Shown here piece by piece: positions 1 to 5,289 of a DNA stretch of 5,289 bases. The DNA is from Deltaproteobacteria bacterium (GTDB lineage Bacteria > Desulfobacterota > GWC2-55-46 > S146-70). Position 1 is the stretch's first letter; each line of letters begins with the position of its first letter. Location: assembly GCA_015492395.1 (NCBI GenBank), contig WGFD01000058.1, positions 1 through 5,289 on the forward strand. Direction: 5' to 3'. A program made the translations under genes and the position numbers. The notes under the pieces are model-generated. The model was not told the DNA's origin and made no database searches. It saw only the letters and a list, made by a program, of their open reading frames with translations.

Positions 1-877
1 CCCTGCGCTCTTAAGACCTGGACGGTTTGATAAGCACATCGTTATCGAAAGGCCTGGCTGGAAGGAGCGCAGGGCGATACTGGAGGTGCATATAAAGGGC
101 AAGCAACTGGAAGACGACATCGATCTCGACAGGATAGCGCGCGGCACCCCCGGCATGACAGGCGCCGACATCGAAAATCTGGTGAATGAGGCCGCGCTTA
201 CGTCCATACGGAAGAACAAGGAAAAGATAGGGATGGACGATTTCGAAGAGGCGAGAGACAGGATTCTGATGGGGGCGTTAAGGGAGGACACCATAAGCGA
301 TCTGGAGAAGGAGATAACAGCCTATCACGAAGCCGGACACACTCTGGTGGCATGGGAACTGCCGAATACGGATCCGGTGCACAAGGTCAGCATACTGCCA
401 CGCGGCATGGCCATGGGCGCCACACAACTACTGCCCGATGAGGACAGGCACTACTACCCGAAAAGCTATCTTGTGAGCAGATTAAGCGTCGCCATGGCCG
501 GGAGAGTGGCTGAGAAGCTCACATTCAACGATGTAAGCACCGGCGCCCAGAATGATCTGAAGGAGGCTACCTCCTTGGCCGAAAAGATGGTGGCACAGTG
601 GGGGATGAGCGACAAGGTCGGCCCGATAAACCTTGGCCGGGGAGAAGAACACCCCTTTCTGGGCAGGGAACTCACGCTGCCGAAGAGGTACAGTGAAGAC
701 ATGGCATGGCTCATGGACCAGGAGATCCATAAACTGGTGCTGGATGCCGAAGCCAAAGCGGAGGCAATCCTTACGGAGAAGCATGATCTCCTCAAAAAAC
801 TCGCCGAGGCCCTTATGAAGGAAGAGGTGCTGGAGAGAAAGGATGTTCAACGGATACTAGGGAAGGCACAGAATTAG
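1..877 (+). CDS. ftsH: ATP-dependent zinc metalloprotease FtsH, C-terminal part (5' end outside window)
   Basis: FtsH is a membrane-anchored hexameric AAA+ protease that extracts and degrades membrane and regulatory proteins; the catalytic part lies in the cytoplasm. The frame is open from base 2, and the GTG at 86 is an internal valine, not a start. At the left edge is the AAA+ second region of homology, ALLRPGRFDK, with both arginine-finger residues (codons at 14 and 23). The helical lid follows (GTPGMTGADIENLVNEAAL), then the M41 protease domain. The zinc site HEAGH is encoded at 326-340, and the probable third ligand, Asp in STGAQND, at 554-556, about 76 residues after the first His, as expected for the family. 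The protein ends soon after the last protease helix, without the longer tail of the E. coli protein. The N-terminal membrane segments and Walker motifs would lie upstream. It converges on the REC-PilZ gene. Identity is very secure. Confidence 0.97.
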   Translation, partial: PALLRPGRFDKHIVIERPGWKERRAILEVHIKGKQLEDDIDLDRIARGTPGMTGADIENLVNEAALTSIRKNKEKIGMDDFEEARDRILMGALREDTISDLEKEITAYHEAGHTLVAWELPNTDPVHKVSILPRGMAMGATQLLPDEDRHYYPKSYLVSRLSVAMAGRVAEKLTFNDVSTGAQNDLKEATSLAEKMVAQWGMSDKVGPINLGRGEEHPFLGRELTLPKRYSEDMAWLMDQEIHKLVLDAEAKAEAILTEKHDLLKKLAEALMKEEVLERKDVQRILGKAQN

Positions 878-901
878 CCTTGACTGGGATCTTTGCGGGG
901 G

Positions 902-1636
902 TTAATAAAGTTGCAGTCTCCTAAGCTCAGCTTCGATAAACTCTTTGACCGCGCGCCTGATCCCTTCATCCTTGAAGACCAGCTCTATCCCGGACCCGCC
1001 GAAGAGGTTCTCGTCTCCGCTCGTCTGTGTACTCCATTTGACCACCCCTTTTACATCCAACAACTCATCGCTGTCCGGCAGGGAGAACTTGACATGCACG
1101 ACGGTGCCTGGTTCCATCTGATTCTTGGTATGAAGGAACATCCCATTCGTGCTGAGATTCAATATGTAGCCGTGATAGGCTGTTTCACCGACTGCATAGT
1201 CGACCGGCATAGATACAGGGACCCTCTGCGTCAACCTCTCCACCCTGTCGGGGAAGAGAAGCTGGTTGACCCTGTGTATGATCTGTTCAGGACCGTATGA
1301 CTTGGTCATCAACCCTTTGGCATGCAACTCCTTGAGCCTTTTCAGGATCTGTGTGGGTTCGTATACACCGGTTATGACAAGCACGGGGAACCTGTCCGCC
1401 ATATCATTGTCACGAAGCCATTCCAGTACCCCGAAGCCGTCGACATTTGGCATCTGCAGATCCAGTATCAAGAGATCGGGTGATTCAGCGCCGATCTTCA
1501 GATCACTGATGACGTCCATACCGTCATTGACGACCAAAACCCTATGGCCCGCCTCGGTCAATATATCGCTCAGCTTTATTCTGAAGAATTCACTGTCGTC
1601 AGCGACTAGTATCTTTTTCGATGTCTTGGTTATCAT
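902..1636 (-). CDS. Response regulator: receiver (REC) domain fused to a PilZ c-di-GMP-binding domain
   Basis: A 244-residue soluble protein with two domains. Residues about 7-125 are a CheY-like receiver: acidic pair D13/D14, phospho-acceptor D59 in LLILDLQMP, conserved T89 and K112. Residues about 131-240 are PilZ: the RxxxR motif is R134-LTQ-R138 and the (D/N)xSxxG motif is N160-LSTN-G165, so both c-di-GMP contact motifs are intact. From the families, it should be phosphorylated by a histidine kinase and also bind c-di-GMP, acting by protein contact because no DNA-binding domain is present. Two oddities in the receiver: K112 is followed by Ser instead of the usual Pro, and the aromatic switch position before it is Leu (L109). 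The ATG at 1636 is the only upstream start, since an in-frame TGA lies at 1640-1642. It has no Shine-Dalgarno of its own and overlaps the stop of a short upstream ORF. The target process (motility, pili, exopolysaccharide) cannot be told from here. Confidence 0.93.
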   Translation of the reverse strand: MITKTSKKILVADDSEFFRIKLSDILTEAGHRVLVVNDGMDVISDLKIGAESPDLLILDLQMPNVDGFGVLEWLRDNDMADRFPVLVITGVYEPTQILKRLKELHAKGLMTKSYGPEQIIHRVNQLLFPDRVERLTQRVPVSMPVDYAVGETAYHGYILNLSTNGMFLHTKNQMEPGTVVHVKFSLPDSDELLDVKGVVKWSTQTSGDENLFGGSGIELVFKDEGIRRAVKEFIEAELRRLQLY

Positions 1637-1668
1637 GTGTCAGTCGATCGTACATCAAGAAAGGACAT
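1633..1668 (-). CDS. Possible 11-codon leader ORF translationally coupled to REC-PilZ
   Basis: Reading on the minus strand, GGAGG (1678-1674) is followed after five bases by an ATG at 1668. The frame encodes MSFLDVRSTDT and ends in TGA at 1635-1633. That TGA shares bases with the REC-PilZ start codon in an ATGA overlap, a layout known from many operons to allow terminating ribosomes to restart on the next gene. The large gene has no Shine-Dalgarno of its own, so this ORF offers a plausible explanation for its initiation. The peptide has no recognisable motif, so its role, if any, is more likely cis-acting than as a protein. An ORF this short can occur by chance; the support comes from the combination of good ribosome site, spacing and exact overlap. 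Confidence 0.45.
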   Translation of the reverse strand: MSFLDVRSTDT

Positions 1669-1673
1669 GTCAA

Positions 1674-1678
1674 CCTCC
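1674..1678 (-). promoter_or_regulatory. Strong Shine-Dalgarno (GGAGG) ahead of the short leader ORF
   Basis: The minus strand carries GGAGGT, a six-base match to the usual anti-Shine-Dalgarno, with five bases from GGAGG to the ATG at 1668. It is 37 bases from the REC-PilZ ATG at 1636, too far to serve that start directly. This is the best ribosome-binding site associated with any minus-strand gene in the window. Confidence 0.55.
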
Positions 1679-1693
1679 AACAGTTGTCCCTGA

Positions 1694-1703
1694 GCATCGA
1701 TGC
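1694..1703. repeat. 10-bp perfect palindrome GCATCGATGC in the topA to REC-PilZ gap
   Basis: A perfect two-fold symmetric 10-mer lies 30 bases past the topA stop and just upstream of the leader-ORF ribosome site. It is not followed by a T-run on either strand, so it does not look like an intrinsic terminator, and with no unpaired loop it is a poor RNA hairpin. It could be a binding site for a dimeric regulator of the REC-PilZ gene, or chance. A weaker pair of arms, GGACA (1663-1667) and TGTCC (1685-1689), lies next to it. Confidence 0.25.
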
Positions 1704-1732
1704 GAGACCATATCTAATGGAAGCCGGGCACT

Positions 1733-4000
1733 CTAAGCCACTTCTTTTTTGTACTCACACTCCTTGTTGGGACAGCCCTTGACAACGGTTCCGTTCTTCC
1801 TGATGTATTTCTCAACAAGCATAGGATAGCCGCACTCGGGGCAACTCTCCTGTAAAGGCCGCTGCCAGGTGGCGTATGTACACTTGGGATACATGGAACA
1901 ACTGTAAAAGACCTTTCCCCTCTTCGAGCGCCTTTCCACCATATCGCCCCCGCAACCCTCCACAGGACATTTGACACCCGTGGAGATGGCCTTGGCGGCC
2001 TTGCAGTTAGGATAGTCCGAACAGGCAAGAAATTTGCCGAACTTCCCCGTCTTTACGATCATGGGCTTTCCGCACTTGGGACAACTCTCTCCGGTCTTCT
2101 CCCTTTCAAGGACCTTTACCTTTCCCTCCTCCATGACAAACTCCTTGGTATTCCTGCAATCAGGGTACCCGCTGCAGGCAAGGAACTGTCCCATCCTGCC
2201 CCATTTGATTACCATTCCCCTGCCGCACTTCTCGCAGCCGATATCCGTGGGGATCTCCTCCCTCTTCACATCCTTCATCTCCACCACAGCCTTATCCAGA
2301 AGGGCCTTGAACAGGCCATAAAATTCATTCATAACATTGATCCATCCCAGATACCCGGCGCCTATCTTGTCCAACTCCTCCTCCATATGCGCCGTAAACT
2401 CGACATCCATTATCCTCGGGAAGCTCTTGACCAGGAGGTCGGTCACAAGGACGCCAAGTTCGGTAGGCATAAACTGTTTGTTCTCTTTCTTGACATATTC
2501 CCTGTCTTGGATGGTCGACAGGATAGCGGCGTACGTAGACGGACGGCCTATGCCCTTTTCTTCCAGTTCCTTAACGAGTGAAGCCTCGGTAAAGCGCGGG
2601 GGCGGTTGCGTGAAGTGCTGTTTAGGTTCCAGGTTCAACAACTCAAGGGGATCGCCCTCGGACAGCGGCGGAAGAATGATGCCGCCTCCCTCCTCTCCAT
2701 TCTCCTCTTTGGCGGCCGAATAGACCTTCGTAAAGCCTGGGAACTTCATTACCGAACCACCGGCCTGGAATATGTATACCCCCCGTTTACGGGACGGCCG
2801 TTCCGCCCTTATCTGGACGGTGGTCTGATCAAAGACGGCGGCGTTCATCTGCGATGCAACGAACCGGTCCCATATAAGACTGTAAAGCTTAAAAAGATCC
2901 TTACTCAGATCTTTCTTCACATGTGAAGGCGTATACTTAAAGTACGTCGGTCTTATCGCTTCGTGGGCGTCCTGCGCCGCCTTCCTGCCCTTATAGACCC
3001 TAGGCTTAGACGGCAGATAGTCCTTTCCATACCGGGATGAAATAAACTCCCTGACATCCTGCACCGCCTGCGAAGACACCCTGGTTGAGTCCGTCCTCAT
3101 ATAGGTTATCAGACCGACAGAGCCCTCTTTGCCGAGTTCGACCCCTTCATACAACTGCTGGGCGAGCATCATGGTCTTTTTTGCGGTAAACCCGAGTTTT
3201 TTAACGGATTCCTGTTGCAGCTTACTGGTTATAAACGGCGGCAGCGGGTTTCTTTTCTTCTCCTTCTTTTCGACGGAAGCAACGGTATACCGGACCCCAT
3301 CAAGGTCCTTCAAAACCCCATCAACCTCACCCCGCTTGCCGAGCTTCAGCTTCTTCCCATCTTTTTTTGCCAGCTTGGCATGAAAGACGGCGTCCATCTT
3401 CTTGTCCCTGAACTCCGCCGTAATGCTCCAGTACTCCTCCGGCTTGAATGCGGTGATCTCATCTTCCCTCTCACATATCAGCCTCACAGCCACGGATTGA
3501 ACCCGCCCGGCGCTCAACCCCCTTCTGACCTTCTTCCAGAGAAGGGGGCTTATCTCGTACCCGACAAGCCTGTCCAATACACGCCTCGCCTGCTGGGACT
3601 CATACTTGTTCCTGTCCAGCCGCAACGGCTTGCTTATGGCATCGCGGACGGCGTGCTCCGTGATCTCATTAAAGAGCACCCTGAAGACCTTGGCACCGCA
3701 ACCATTCAACTCCTCCGCCACATGCCACGCTATCGCCTCACCTTCCCTGTCAGGGTCGGGTGCCAGATATACCTTGTCGACATCCTTGGCCCTCTTTCTT
3801 ATCTCCGACACTATCTTGGATTTGCCCTTTATTACAAGGTATTCCGGCTTGAAGTCGTGCTCCACGTCAACACCGAGTTTACTCTTGGGCAGATCCTTGA
3901 TATGGCCAACCGTAGCGACCACCTGGAACCCTTTTCCGAGAAATTTATTGATCGTCTTGGCCTTAGCCGGCGACTCTACTATAACTAACGCCTTCTCCAT
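1733..4000 (-). CDS. topA: DNA topoisomerase I (type IA) with four C-terminal zinc ribbons
   Basis: TopA relaxes negative supercoils by cutting one strand through a 5'-phosphotyrosine bond and passing the other. At 755 residues it is a normal bacterial form. The TOPRIM domain (about 1-115) has E9 in IVESPAKAKTI and the acidic triad D82, D84, E86 in DPDREGEA. The catalytic Tyr is Y300 in ITYMRTDSTR (codon 3101-3103). The core continues through EKGIGRPSTYA (481-491) to about residue 570. Four cysteine quartets follow: C589/592/609/615, C640/643/660/666, C678/683/701/707 and C720/723/743/748, the third with a CxxxxC first half. All four are complete. ATG at 4000 is the natural start because the protein begins with the canonical MEKALVIVESPAK and an in-frame TGA lies six bases upstream. 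No good Shine-Dalgarno precedes it; an AAAGGA sits about 28 bases away. dprA lies 93 bp upstream on the same strand. Confidence 0.97.
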   Translation of the reverse strand: MEKALVIVESPAKAKTINKFLGKGFQVVATVGHIKDLPKSKLGVDVEHDFKPEYLVIKGKSKIVSEIRKRAKDVDKVYLAPDPDREGEAIAWHVAEELNGCGAKVFRVLFNEITEHAVRDAISKPLRLDRNKYESQQARRVLDRLVGYEISPLLWKKVRRGLSAGRVQSVAVRLICEREDEITAFKPEEYWSITAEFRDKKMDAVFHAKLAKKDGKKLKLGKRGEVDGVLKDLDGVRYTVASVEKKEKKRNPLPPFITSKLQQESVKKLGFTAKKTMMLAQQLYEGVELGKEGSVGLITYMRTDSTRVSSQAVQDVREFISSRYGKDYLPSKPRVYKGRKAAQDAHEAIRPTYFKYTPSHVKKDLSKDLFKLYSLIWDRFVASQMNAAVFDQTTVQIRAERPSRKRGVYIFQAGGSVMKFPGFTKVYSAAKEENGEEGGGIILPPLSEGDPLELLNLEPKQHFTQPPPRFTEASLVKELEEKGIGRPSTYAAILSTIQDREYVKKENKQFMPTELGVLVTDLLVKSFPRIMDVEFTAHMEEELDKIGAGYLGWINVMNEFYGLFKALLDKAVVEMKDVKREEIPTDIGCEKCGRGMVIKWGRMGQFLACSGYPDCRNTKEFVMEEGKVKVLEREKTGESCPKCGKPMIVKTGKFGKFLACSDYPNCKAAKAISTGVKCPVEGCGGDMVERRSKRGKVFYSCSMYPKCTYATWQRPLQESCPECGYPMLVEKYIRKNGTVVKGCPNKECEYKKEVA

Positions 4001-4036
4001 CTTTCATAAAATGAATCTATATACTACGTCCTTTAC

Positions 4037-4084
4037 TCAAAACTCGTTCCAATATTTCGACAACAGTCCGGGCATACCGGCCAT
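4037..4084 (-). CDS. Possible 15-residue small ORF between dprA and topA
   Basis: Just past the dprA stop an ATG at 4084 opens MAGMPGLLSKYWNEF, ending in TGA at 4039-4037. It is preceded by AGGTGAT (4099-4093), a seven-base match to the extended Shine-Dalgarno, which overlaps the end of dprA; eight bases, including a run of six G, separate it from the ATG. The peptide is amphipathic with W, Y and F near its end, but I recognise no family. topA starts 36 bases after its stop, too far for simple stop-start coupling. It lies in the same frame as dprA and topA, with a TGA between each. It could be a real microprotein, a leader peptide, or chance in a gap of 93 bp. Confidence 0.3.
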   Translation of the reverse strand: MAGMPGLLSKYWNEF

Positions 4085-4092
4085 ATCCCCCC

Positions 4093-4099
4093 ATCACCT
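4093..4099 (-). promoter_or_regulatory. Shine-Dalgarno-like AGGTGAT overlapping the dprA stop
   Basis: The minus-strand sequence AGGTGAT matches the 3' part of the classical AAGGAGGTGATC consensus and spans the dprA stop codon. Its only start at sensible distance is the ATG of the 15-residue ORF; the topA ATG is over 90 bases away. It may be fortuitous, as it lies partly inside dprA coding sequence. Confidence 0.3.
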
Positions 4100-5221
4100 G
4101 CAGCCCGGTTGCTGCCCGACGGCGGCGTAACACTTGCCTGGATACTGCTTGACCATACCTTTCAACTCCATATCCAGCAGCGTACAGAGTACATCCTGGG
4201 CGGCCAGTTCCGTTCTGTCAACTATCTCACCCACATTAAGGACATCGTCCTGCAAGACCTTATGGATCAAGATCTCTTTCCCCGCCGGCGCCATAAGTCC
4301 GCCTTCTTCCATACCTGCCCGGCAAGTGAAGGCGACACCGGAAAGTGAAAGCGACTCAAGTATATCCCGCGCGCCTTCTACGAGTATTGCACCCTCTTTG
4401 ATAAGGTTATTCGTGCCACGGCTCTTCATCGACGTTACGTTACCAGGTAATGCAAACACCTCCCTGCCACTCTCCAGCGCACACCTTGCGGTTATAAGCG
4501 ATCCGCTCTTCGGCGCGGCCTCGACCACAGTAACACCAAGAGACAGGCCGCTGATTATCCTGTTCCTCTGGGGGAAGTTAGCGGCATGCGGCGTTGTACC
4601 GCAGGGCAATTCGGAGAGGATGAGGCCGTTTTCCAAAATCCTTTCATACAGCCTTCTATTTTCTCTCGGATACGGCACATCTATGCCGGTACCTAAAACA
4701 GCTATAGTCTCACCCCCGACCGAAAGGGCGCCTGCATGGGCGATGGAGTCACACCCCCGGGCCATTCCGCTAACCACCACAACACCGGATGAAGCCAGGT
4801 CACAGGCTATCTCCTCGGACATCCTCTTCCCATAATGTGTCGGATATCTGGCGCCGACTACGGCAACCTTGCTGCCGGGTCGCAGCAGACCGAGGTCACC
4901 CTTGGCGTATATATAGGGAGGCGCGTCATATATACTCTTAAGCAGTGCGGGATACTCATCATCGCGTAAGGTTATGATCCTCGCCCCGTAAGCTTCAGCT
5001 TTGGATATCTCTTCATCCACATAGTCCCACTCTCTGAAATTCCTGATCGACCGGAAGATTGGGCCGGACATCCCCCCGGCCTCGCCCTTTCTGACCGACT
5101 CAAAGACCTGCGGAGGGCTACCGAACAGCTCCAGCAGGGTCTTATAGTTCTTCCTGCCTACACCTTTGACCATCCCAAGGGCAAGCCAACACCGCAGTAT
5201 CTCTCTCTTATCGGTATTCAT
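4094..5221 (-). CDS. dprA: DNA-processing protein DprA (Smf family)
   Basis: DprA binds incoming single-stranded DNA during natural transformation and loads RecA onto it; it is also widespread in bacteria not known to be competent. The 375-residue length is typical. Residues about 8-65 form the N-terminal helix-hairpin-helix/SAM-like region (LALGMVKGVGRKNYKTLLELFG). The extended Rossmann core follows, with VVGARYPTHYG (121-131), SGMARGCDSIAH (151-162), FPQRNRIISGLS (216-227), SGSLITA (239-245), LPGN (258-261) and GTNNLIKEGA (269-278). A winged-helix domain (about 310-368) ends in LLDMELKGMVKQYPGKCYAAV. The ATG at 5221 is the only usable start, as no other start codon occurs before the upstream in-frame TAG at 5258-5260. 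It lacks a clear Shine-Dalgarno and overlaps the TGA of another frame by the ATGA pattern. dprA followed by topA is a common gene order. Identity is secure; a role in transformation here is not shown by the window. Confidence 0.96.
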   Translation of the reverse strand: MNTDKREILRCWLALGMVKGVGRKNYKTLLELFGSPPQVFESVRKGEAGGMSGPIFRSIRNFREWDYVDEEISKAEAYGARIITLRDDEYPALLKSIYDAPPYIYAKGDLGLLRPGSKVAVVGARYPTHYGKRMSEEIACDLASSGVVVVSGMARGCDSIAHAGALSVGGETIAVLGTGIDVPYPRENRRLYERILENGLILSELPCGTTPHAANFPQRNRIISGLSLGVTVVEAAPKSGSLITARCALESGREVFALPGNVTSMKSRGTNNLIKEGAILVEGARDILESLSLSGVAFTCRAGMEEGGLMAPAGKEILIHKVLQDDVLNVGEIVDRTELAAQDVLCTLLDMELKGMVKQYPGKCYAAVGQQPGCR

Positions 5222-5289
5222 GTAATCAAAGAGTCCGTACCTGTATCCACATCTATTCTACAGATGTCCTGACCAGATCGCCTCTCCTT
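5218..5289 (-). CDS. Possible C-terminal tail of an upstream gene overlapping dprA by ATGA
   Basis: On the minus strand a frame is open from the right edge for 23 codons (last residues DVDTGTDSLIT) and stops at TGA 5220-5218, sharing bases with the dprA ATG at 5221. Such a four-base overlap is common between operon neighbours and would account for the missing ribosome site of dprA. I do not recognise the sequence. The other two minus frames are also open at the edge: one ends in GDLVRTSVE with TAG at 5255-5253, the other in IWSGHL with TAG at 5260-5258. A gene could end in either instead, and a 23-codon open run is not rare by chance. Only the overlap favours this choice. Confidence 0.3.
   Translation of the reverse strand, partial: KERRSGQDICRIDVDTGTDSLIT
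5249..5267. repeat. Short inverted repeat upstream of dprA
   Basis: ACATCT (5249-5254) and AGATGT (5262-5267) form perfect six-base arms around a seven-base centre. The centre region on the minus strand contains TAGAAT, five of six matches to a -10 hexamer, but no -35 resembling TTGACA sits at 16-18 bases. There is no T-tract, so it is not a terminator. It could be an operator for dprA if no gene extends to the dprA start, but it may be coincidence. Confidence 0.15.

Noticed and set aside
882..918. GACTG/CAGTC inverted repeat spanning the ftsH to REC-PilZ junction as a bidirectional terminator.
   Set aside because: Five-base arms around a 27-base loop with no T-tract are too weak to call.
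1647..1673. A TTGACA hexamer (minus strand, 1673-1668) with TACGAT (1652-1647) as a promoter for REC-PilZ, which would give a nearly leaderless transcript.
   Set aside because: The spacer is only 15 bases and the -10 matches at four of six positions. The TTGACA overlaps the start of the leader ORF and its spacing from the Shine-Dalgarno, which explains the sequence better.
3215..3988. A 257-codon plus-strand open frame inside topA.
   Set aside because: It lies entirely antisense to a conserved enzyme whose motifs are all intact; the translated sequence resembles no family and looks like a codon-usage shadow. The same holds for the other plus-strand frames over topA and dprA and those opposite ftsH and REC-PilZ.
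4001..4036. AT-rich stretch with TATATAG as a topA promoter.
   Set aside because: No -35 with acceptable match lies at 16-18 bases; the best pair (TTGAGT and TAGATT) has a 15-base spacer and four of six matches each.
4068..4080. CCGG-GCATA-CCGG hairpin after dprA as a terminator.
   Set aside because: The stem is only four pairs and no T-run follows on the minus strand; it also falls inside the possible small ORF.
4004..4096. dprA, the 15-residue ORF and topA share one frame separated only by TGA codons (4096, 4039, 4006), suggesting UGA recoding or a readthrough fusion.
   Set aside because: DprA ends at its usual point and TopA starts with its canonical N-terminus, so the TGAs act as normal stops. 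The gap sequence adds no domain, and Trp is encoded by TGG throughout.

Overview
The window reads as ordinary chromosomal housekeeping DNA from a bacterium of roughly balanced base composition, with frequent ATA (Ile) and AGG/AGA (Arg) codons. The single-protein REC-PilZ (phosphoreceiver plus c-di-GMP-binding) architecture and the general style of the proteins suggest a Gram-negative lineage such as Desulfobacterota/Deltaproteobacteria or Nitrospirota. This is a weak inference from protein style, not a placement.

Layout: (1) positions 1-877, + strand: the 3' part of ftsH, from the end of the AAA+ ATPase module through the whole M41 zinc protease domain. (2) 902-1636, - strand: a response-regulator receiver fused to a PilZ domain, converging on ftsH with only 24 bp between the stops. 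(3) 1637-1732: a short gap holding a strong Shine-Dalgarno, an 11-codon ORF whose stop overlaps the REC-PilZ start codon (ATGA), and a 10-bp palindrome. (4) 1733-4000, - strand: topA, DNA topoisomerase I with four C-terminal zinc ribbons. (5) 4001-4093: a gap that could encode a 15-residue peptide with its own Shine-Dalgarno. (6) 4094-5221, - strand: dprA. (7) 5222-5289: the edge of the window, where a frame open to the boundary ends in an ATGA overlap with the dprA start and may be the tail of an upstream gene.

The minus-strand genes run dprA -> topA -> REC-PilZ. dprA next to topA is a common bacterial gene order and links DNA uptake/recombination with supercoiling control. The REC-PilZ gene is the accessory member: it should combine phosphorylation and c-di-GMP inputs, and its partner proteins are not in the window.

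The three full minus-strand genes all lack a convincing Shine-Dalgarno at their starts. Two of them (REC-PilZ, and possibly dprA) instead begin inside the stop codon of an upstream frame. Apart from these short upstream ORFs I see no novel system, mobile element, RNA gene or CRISPR array here.
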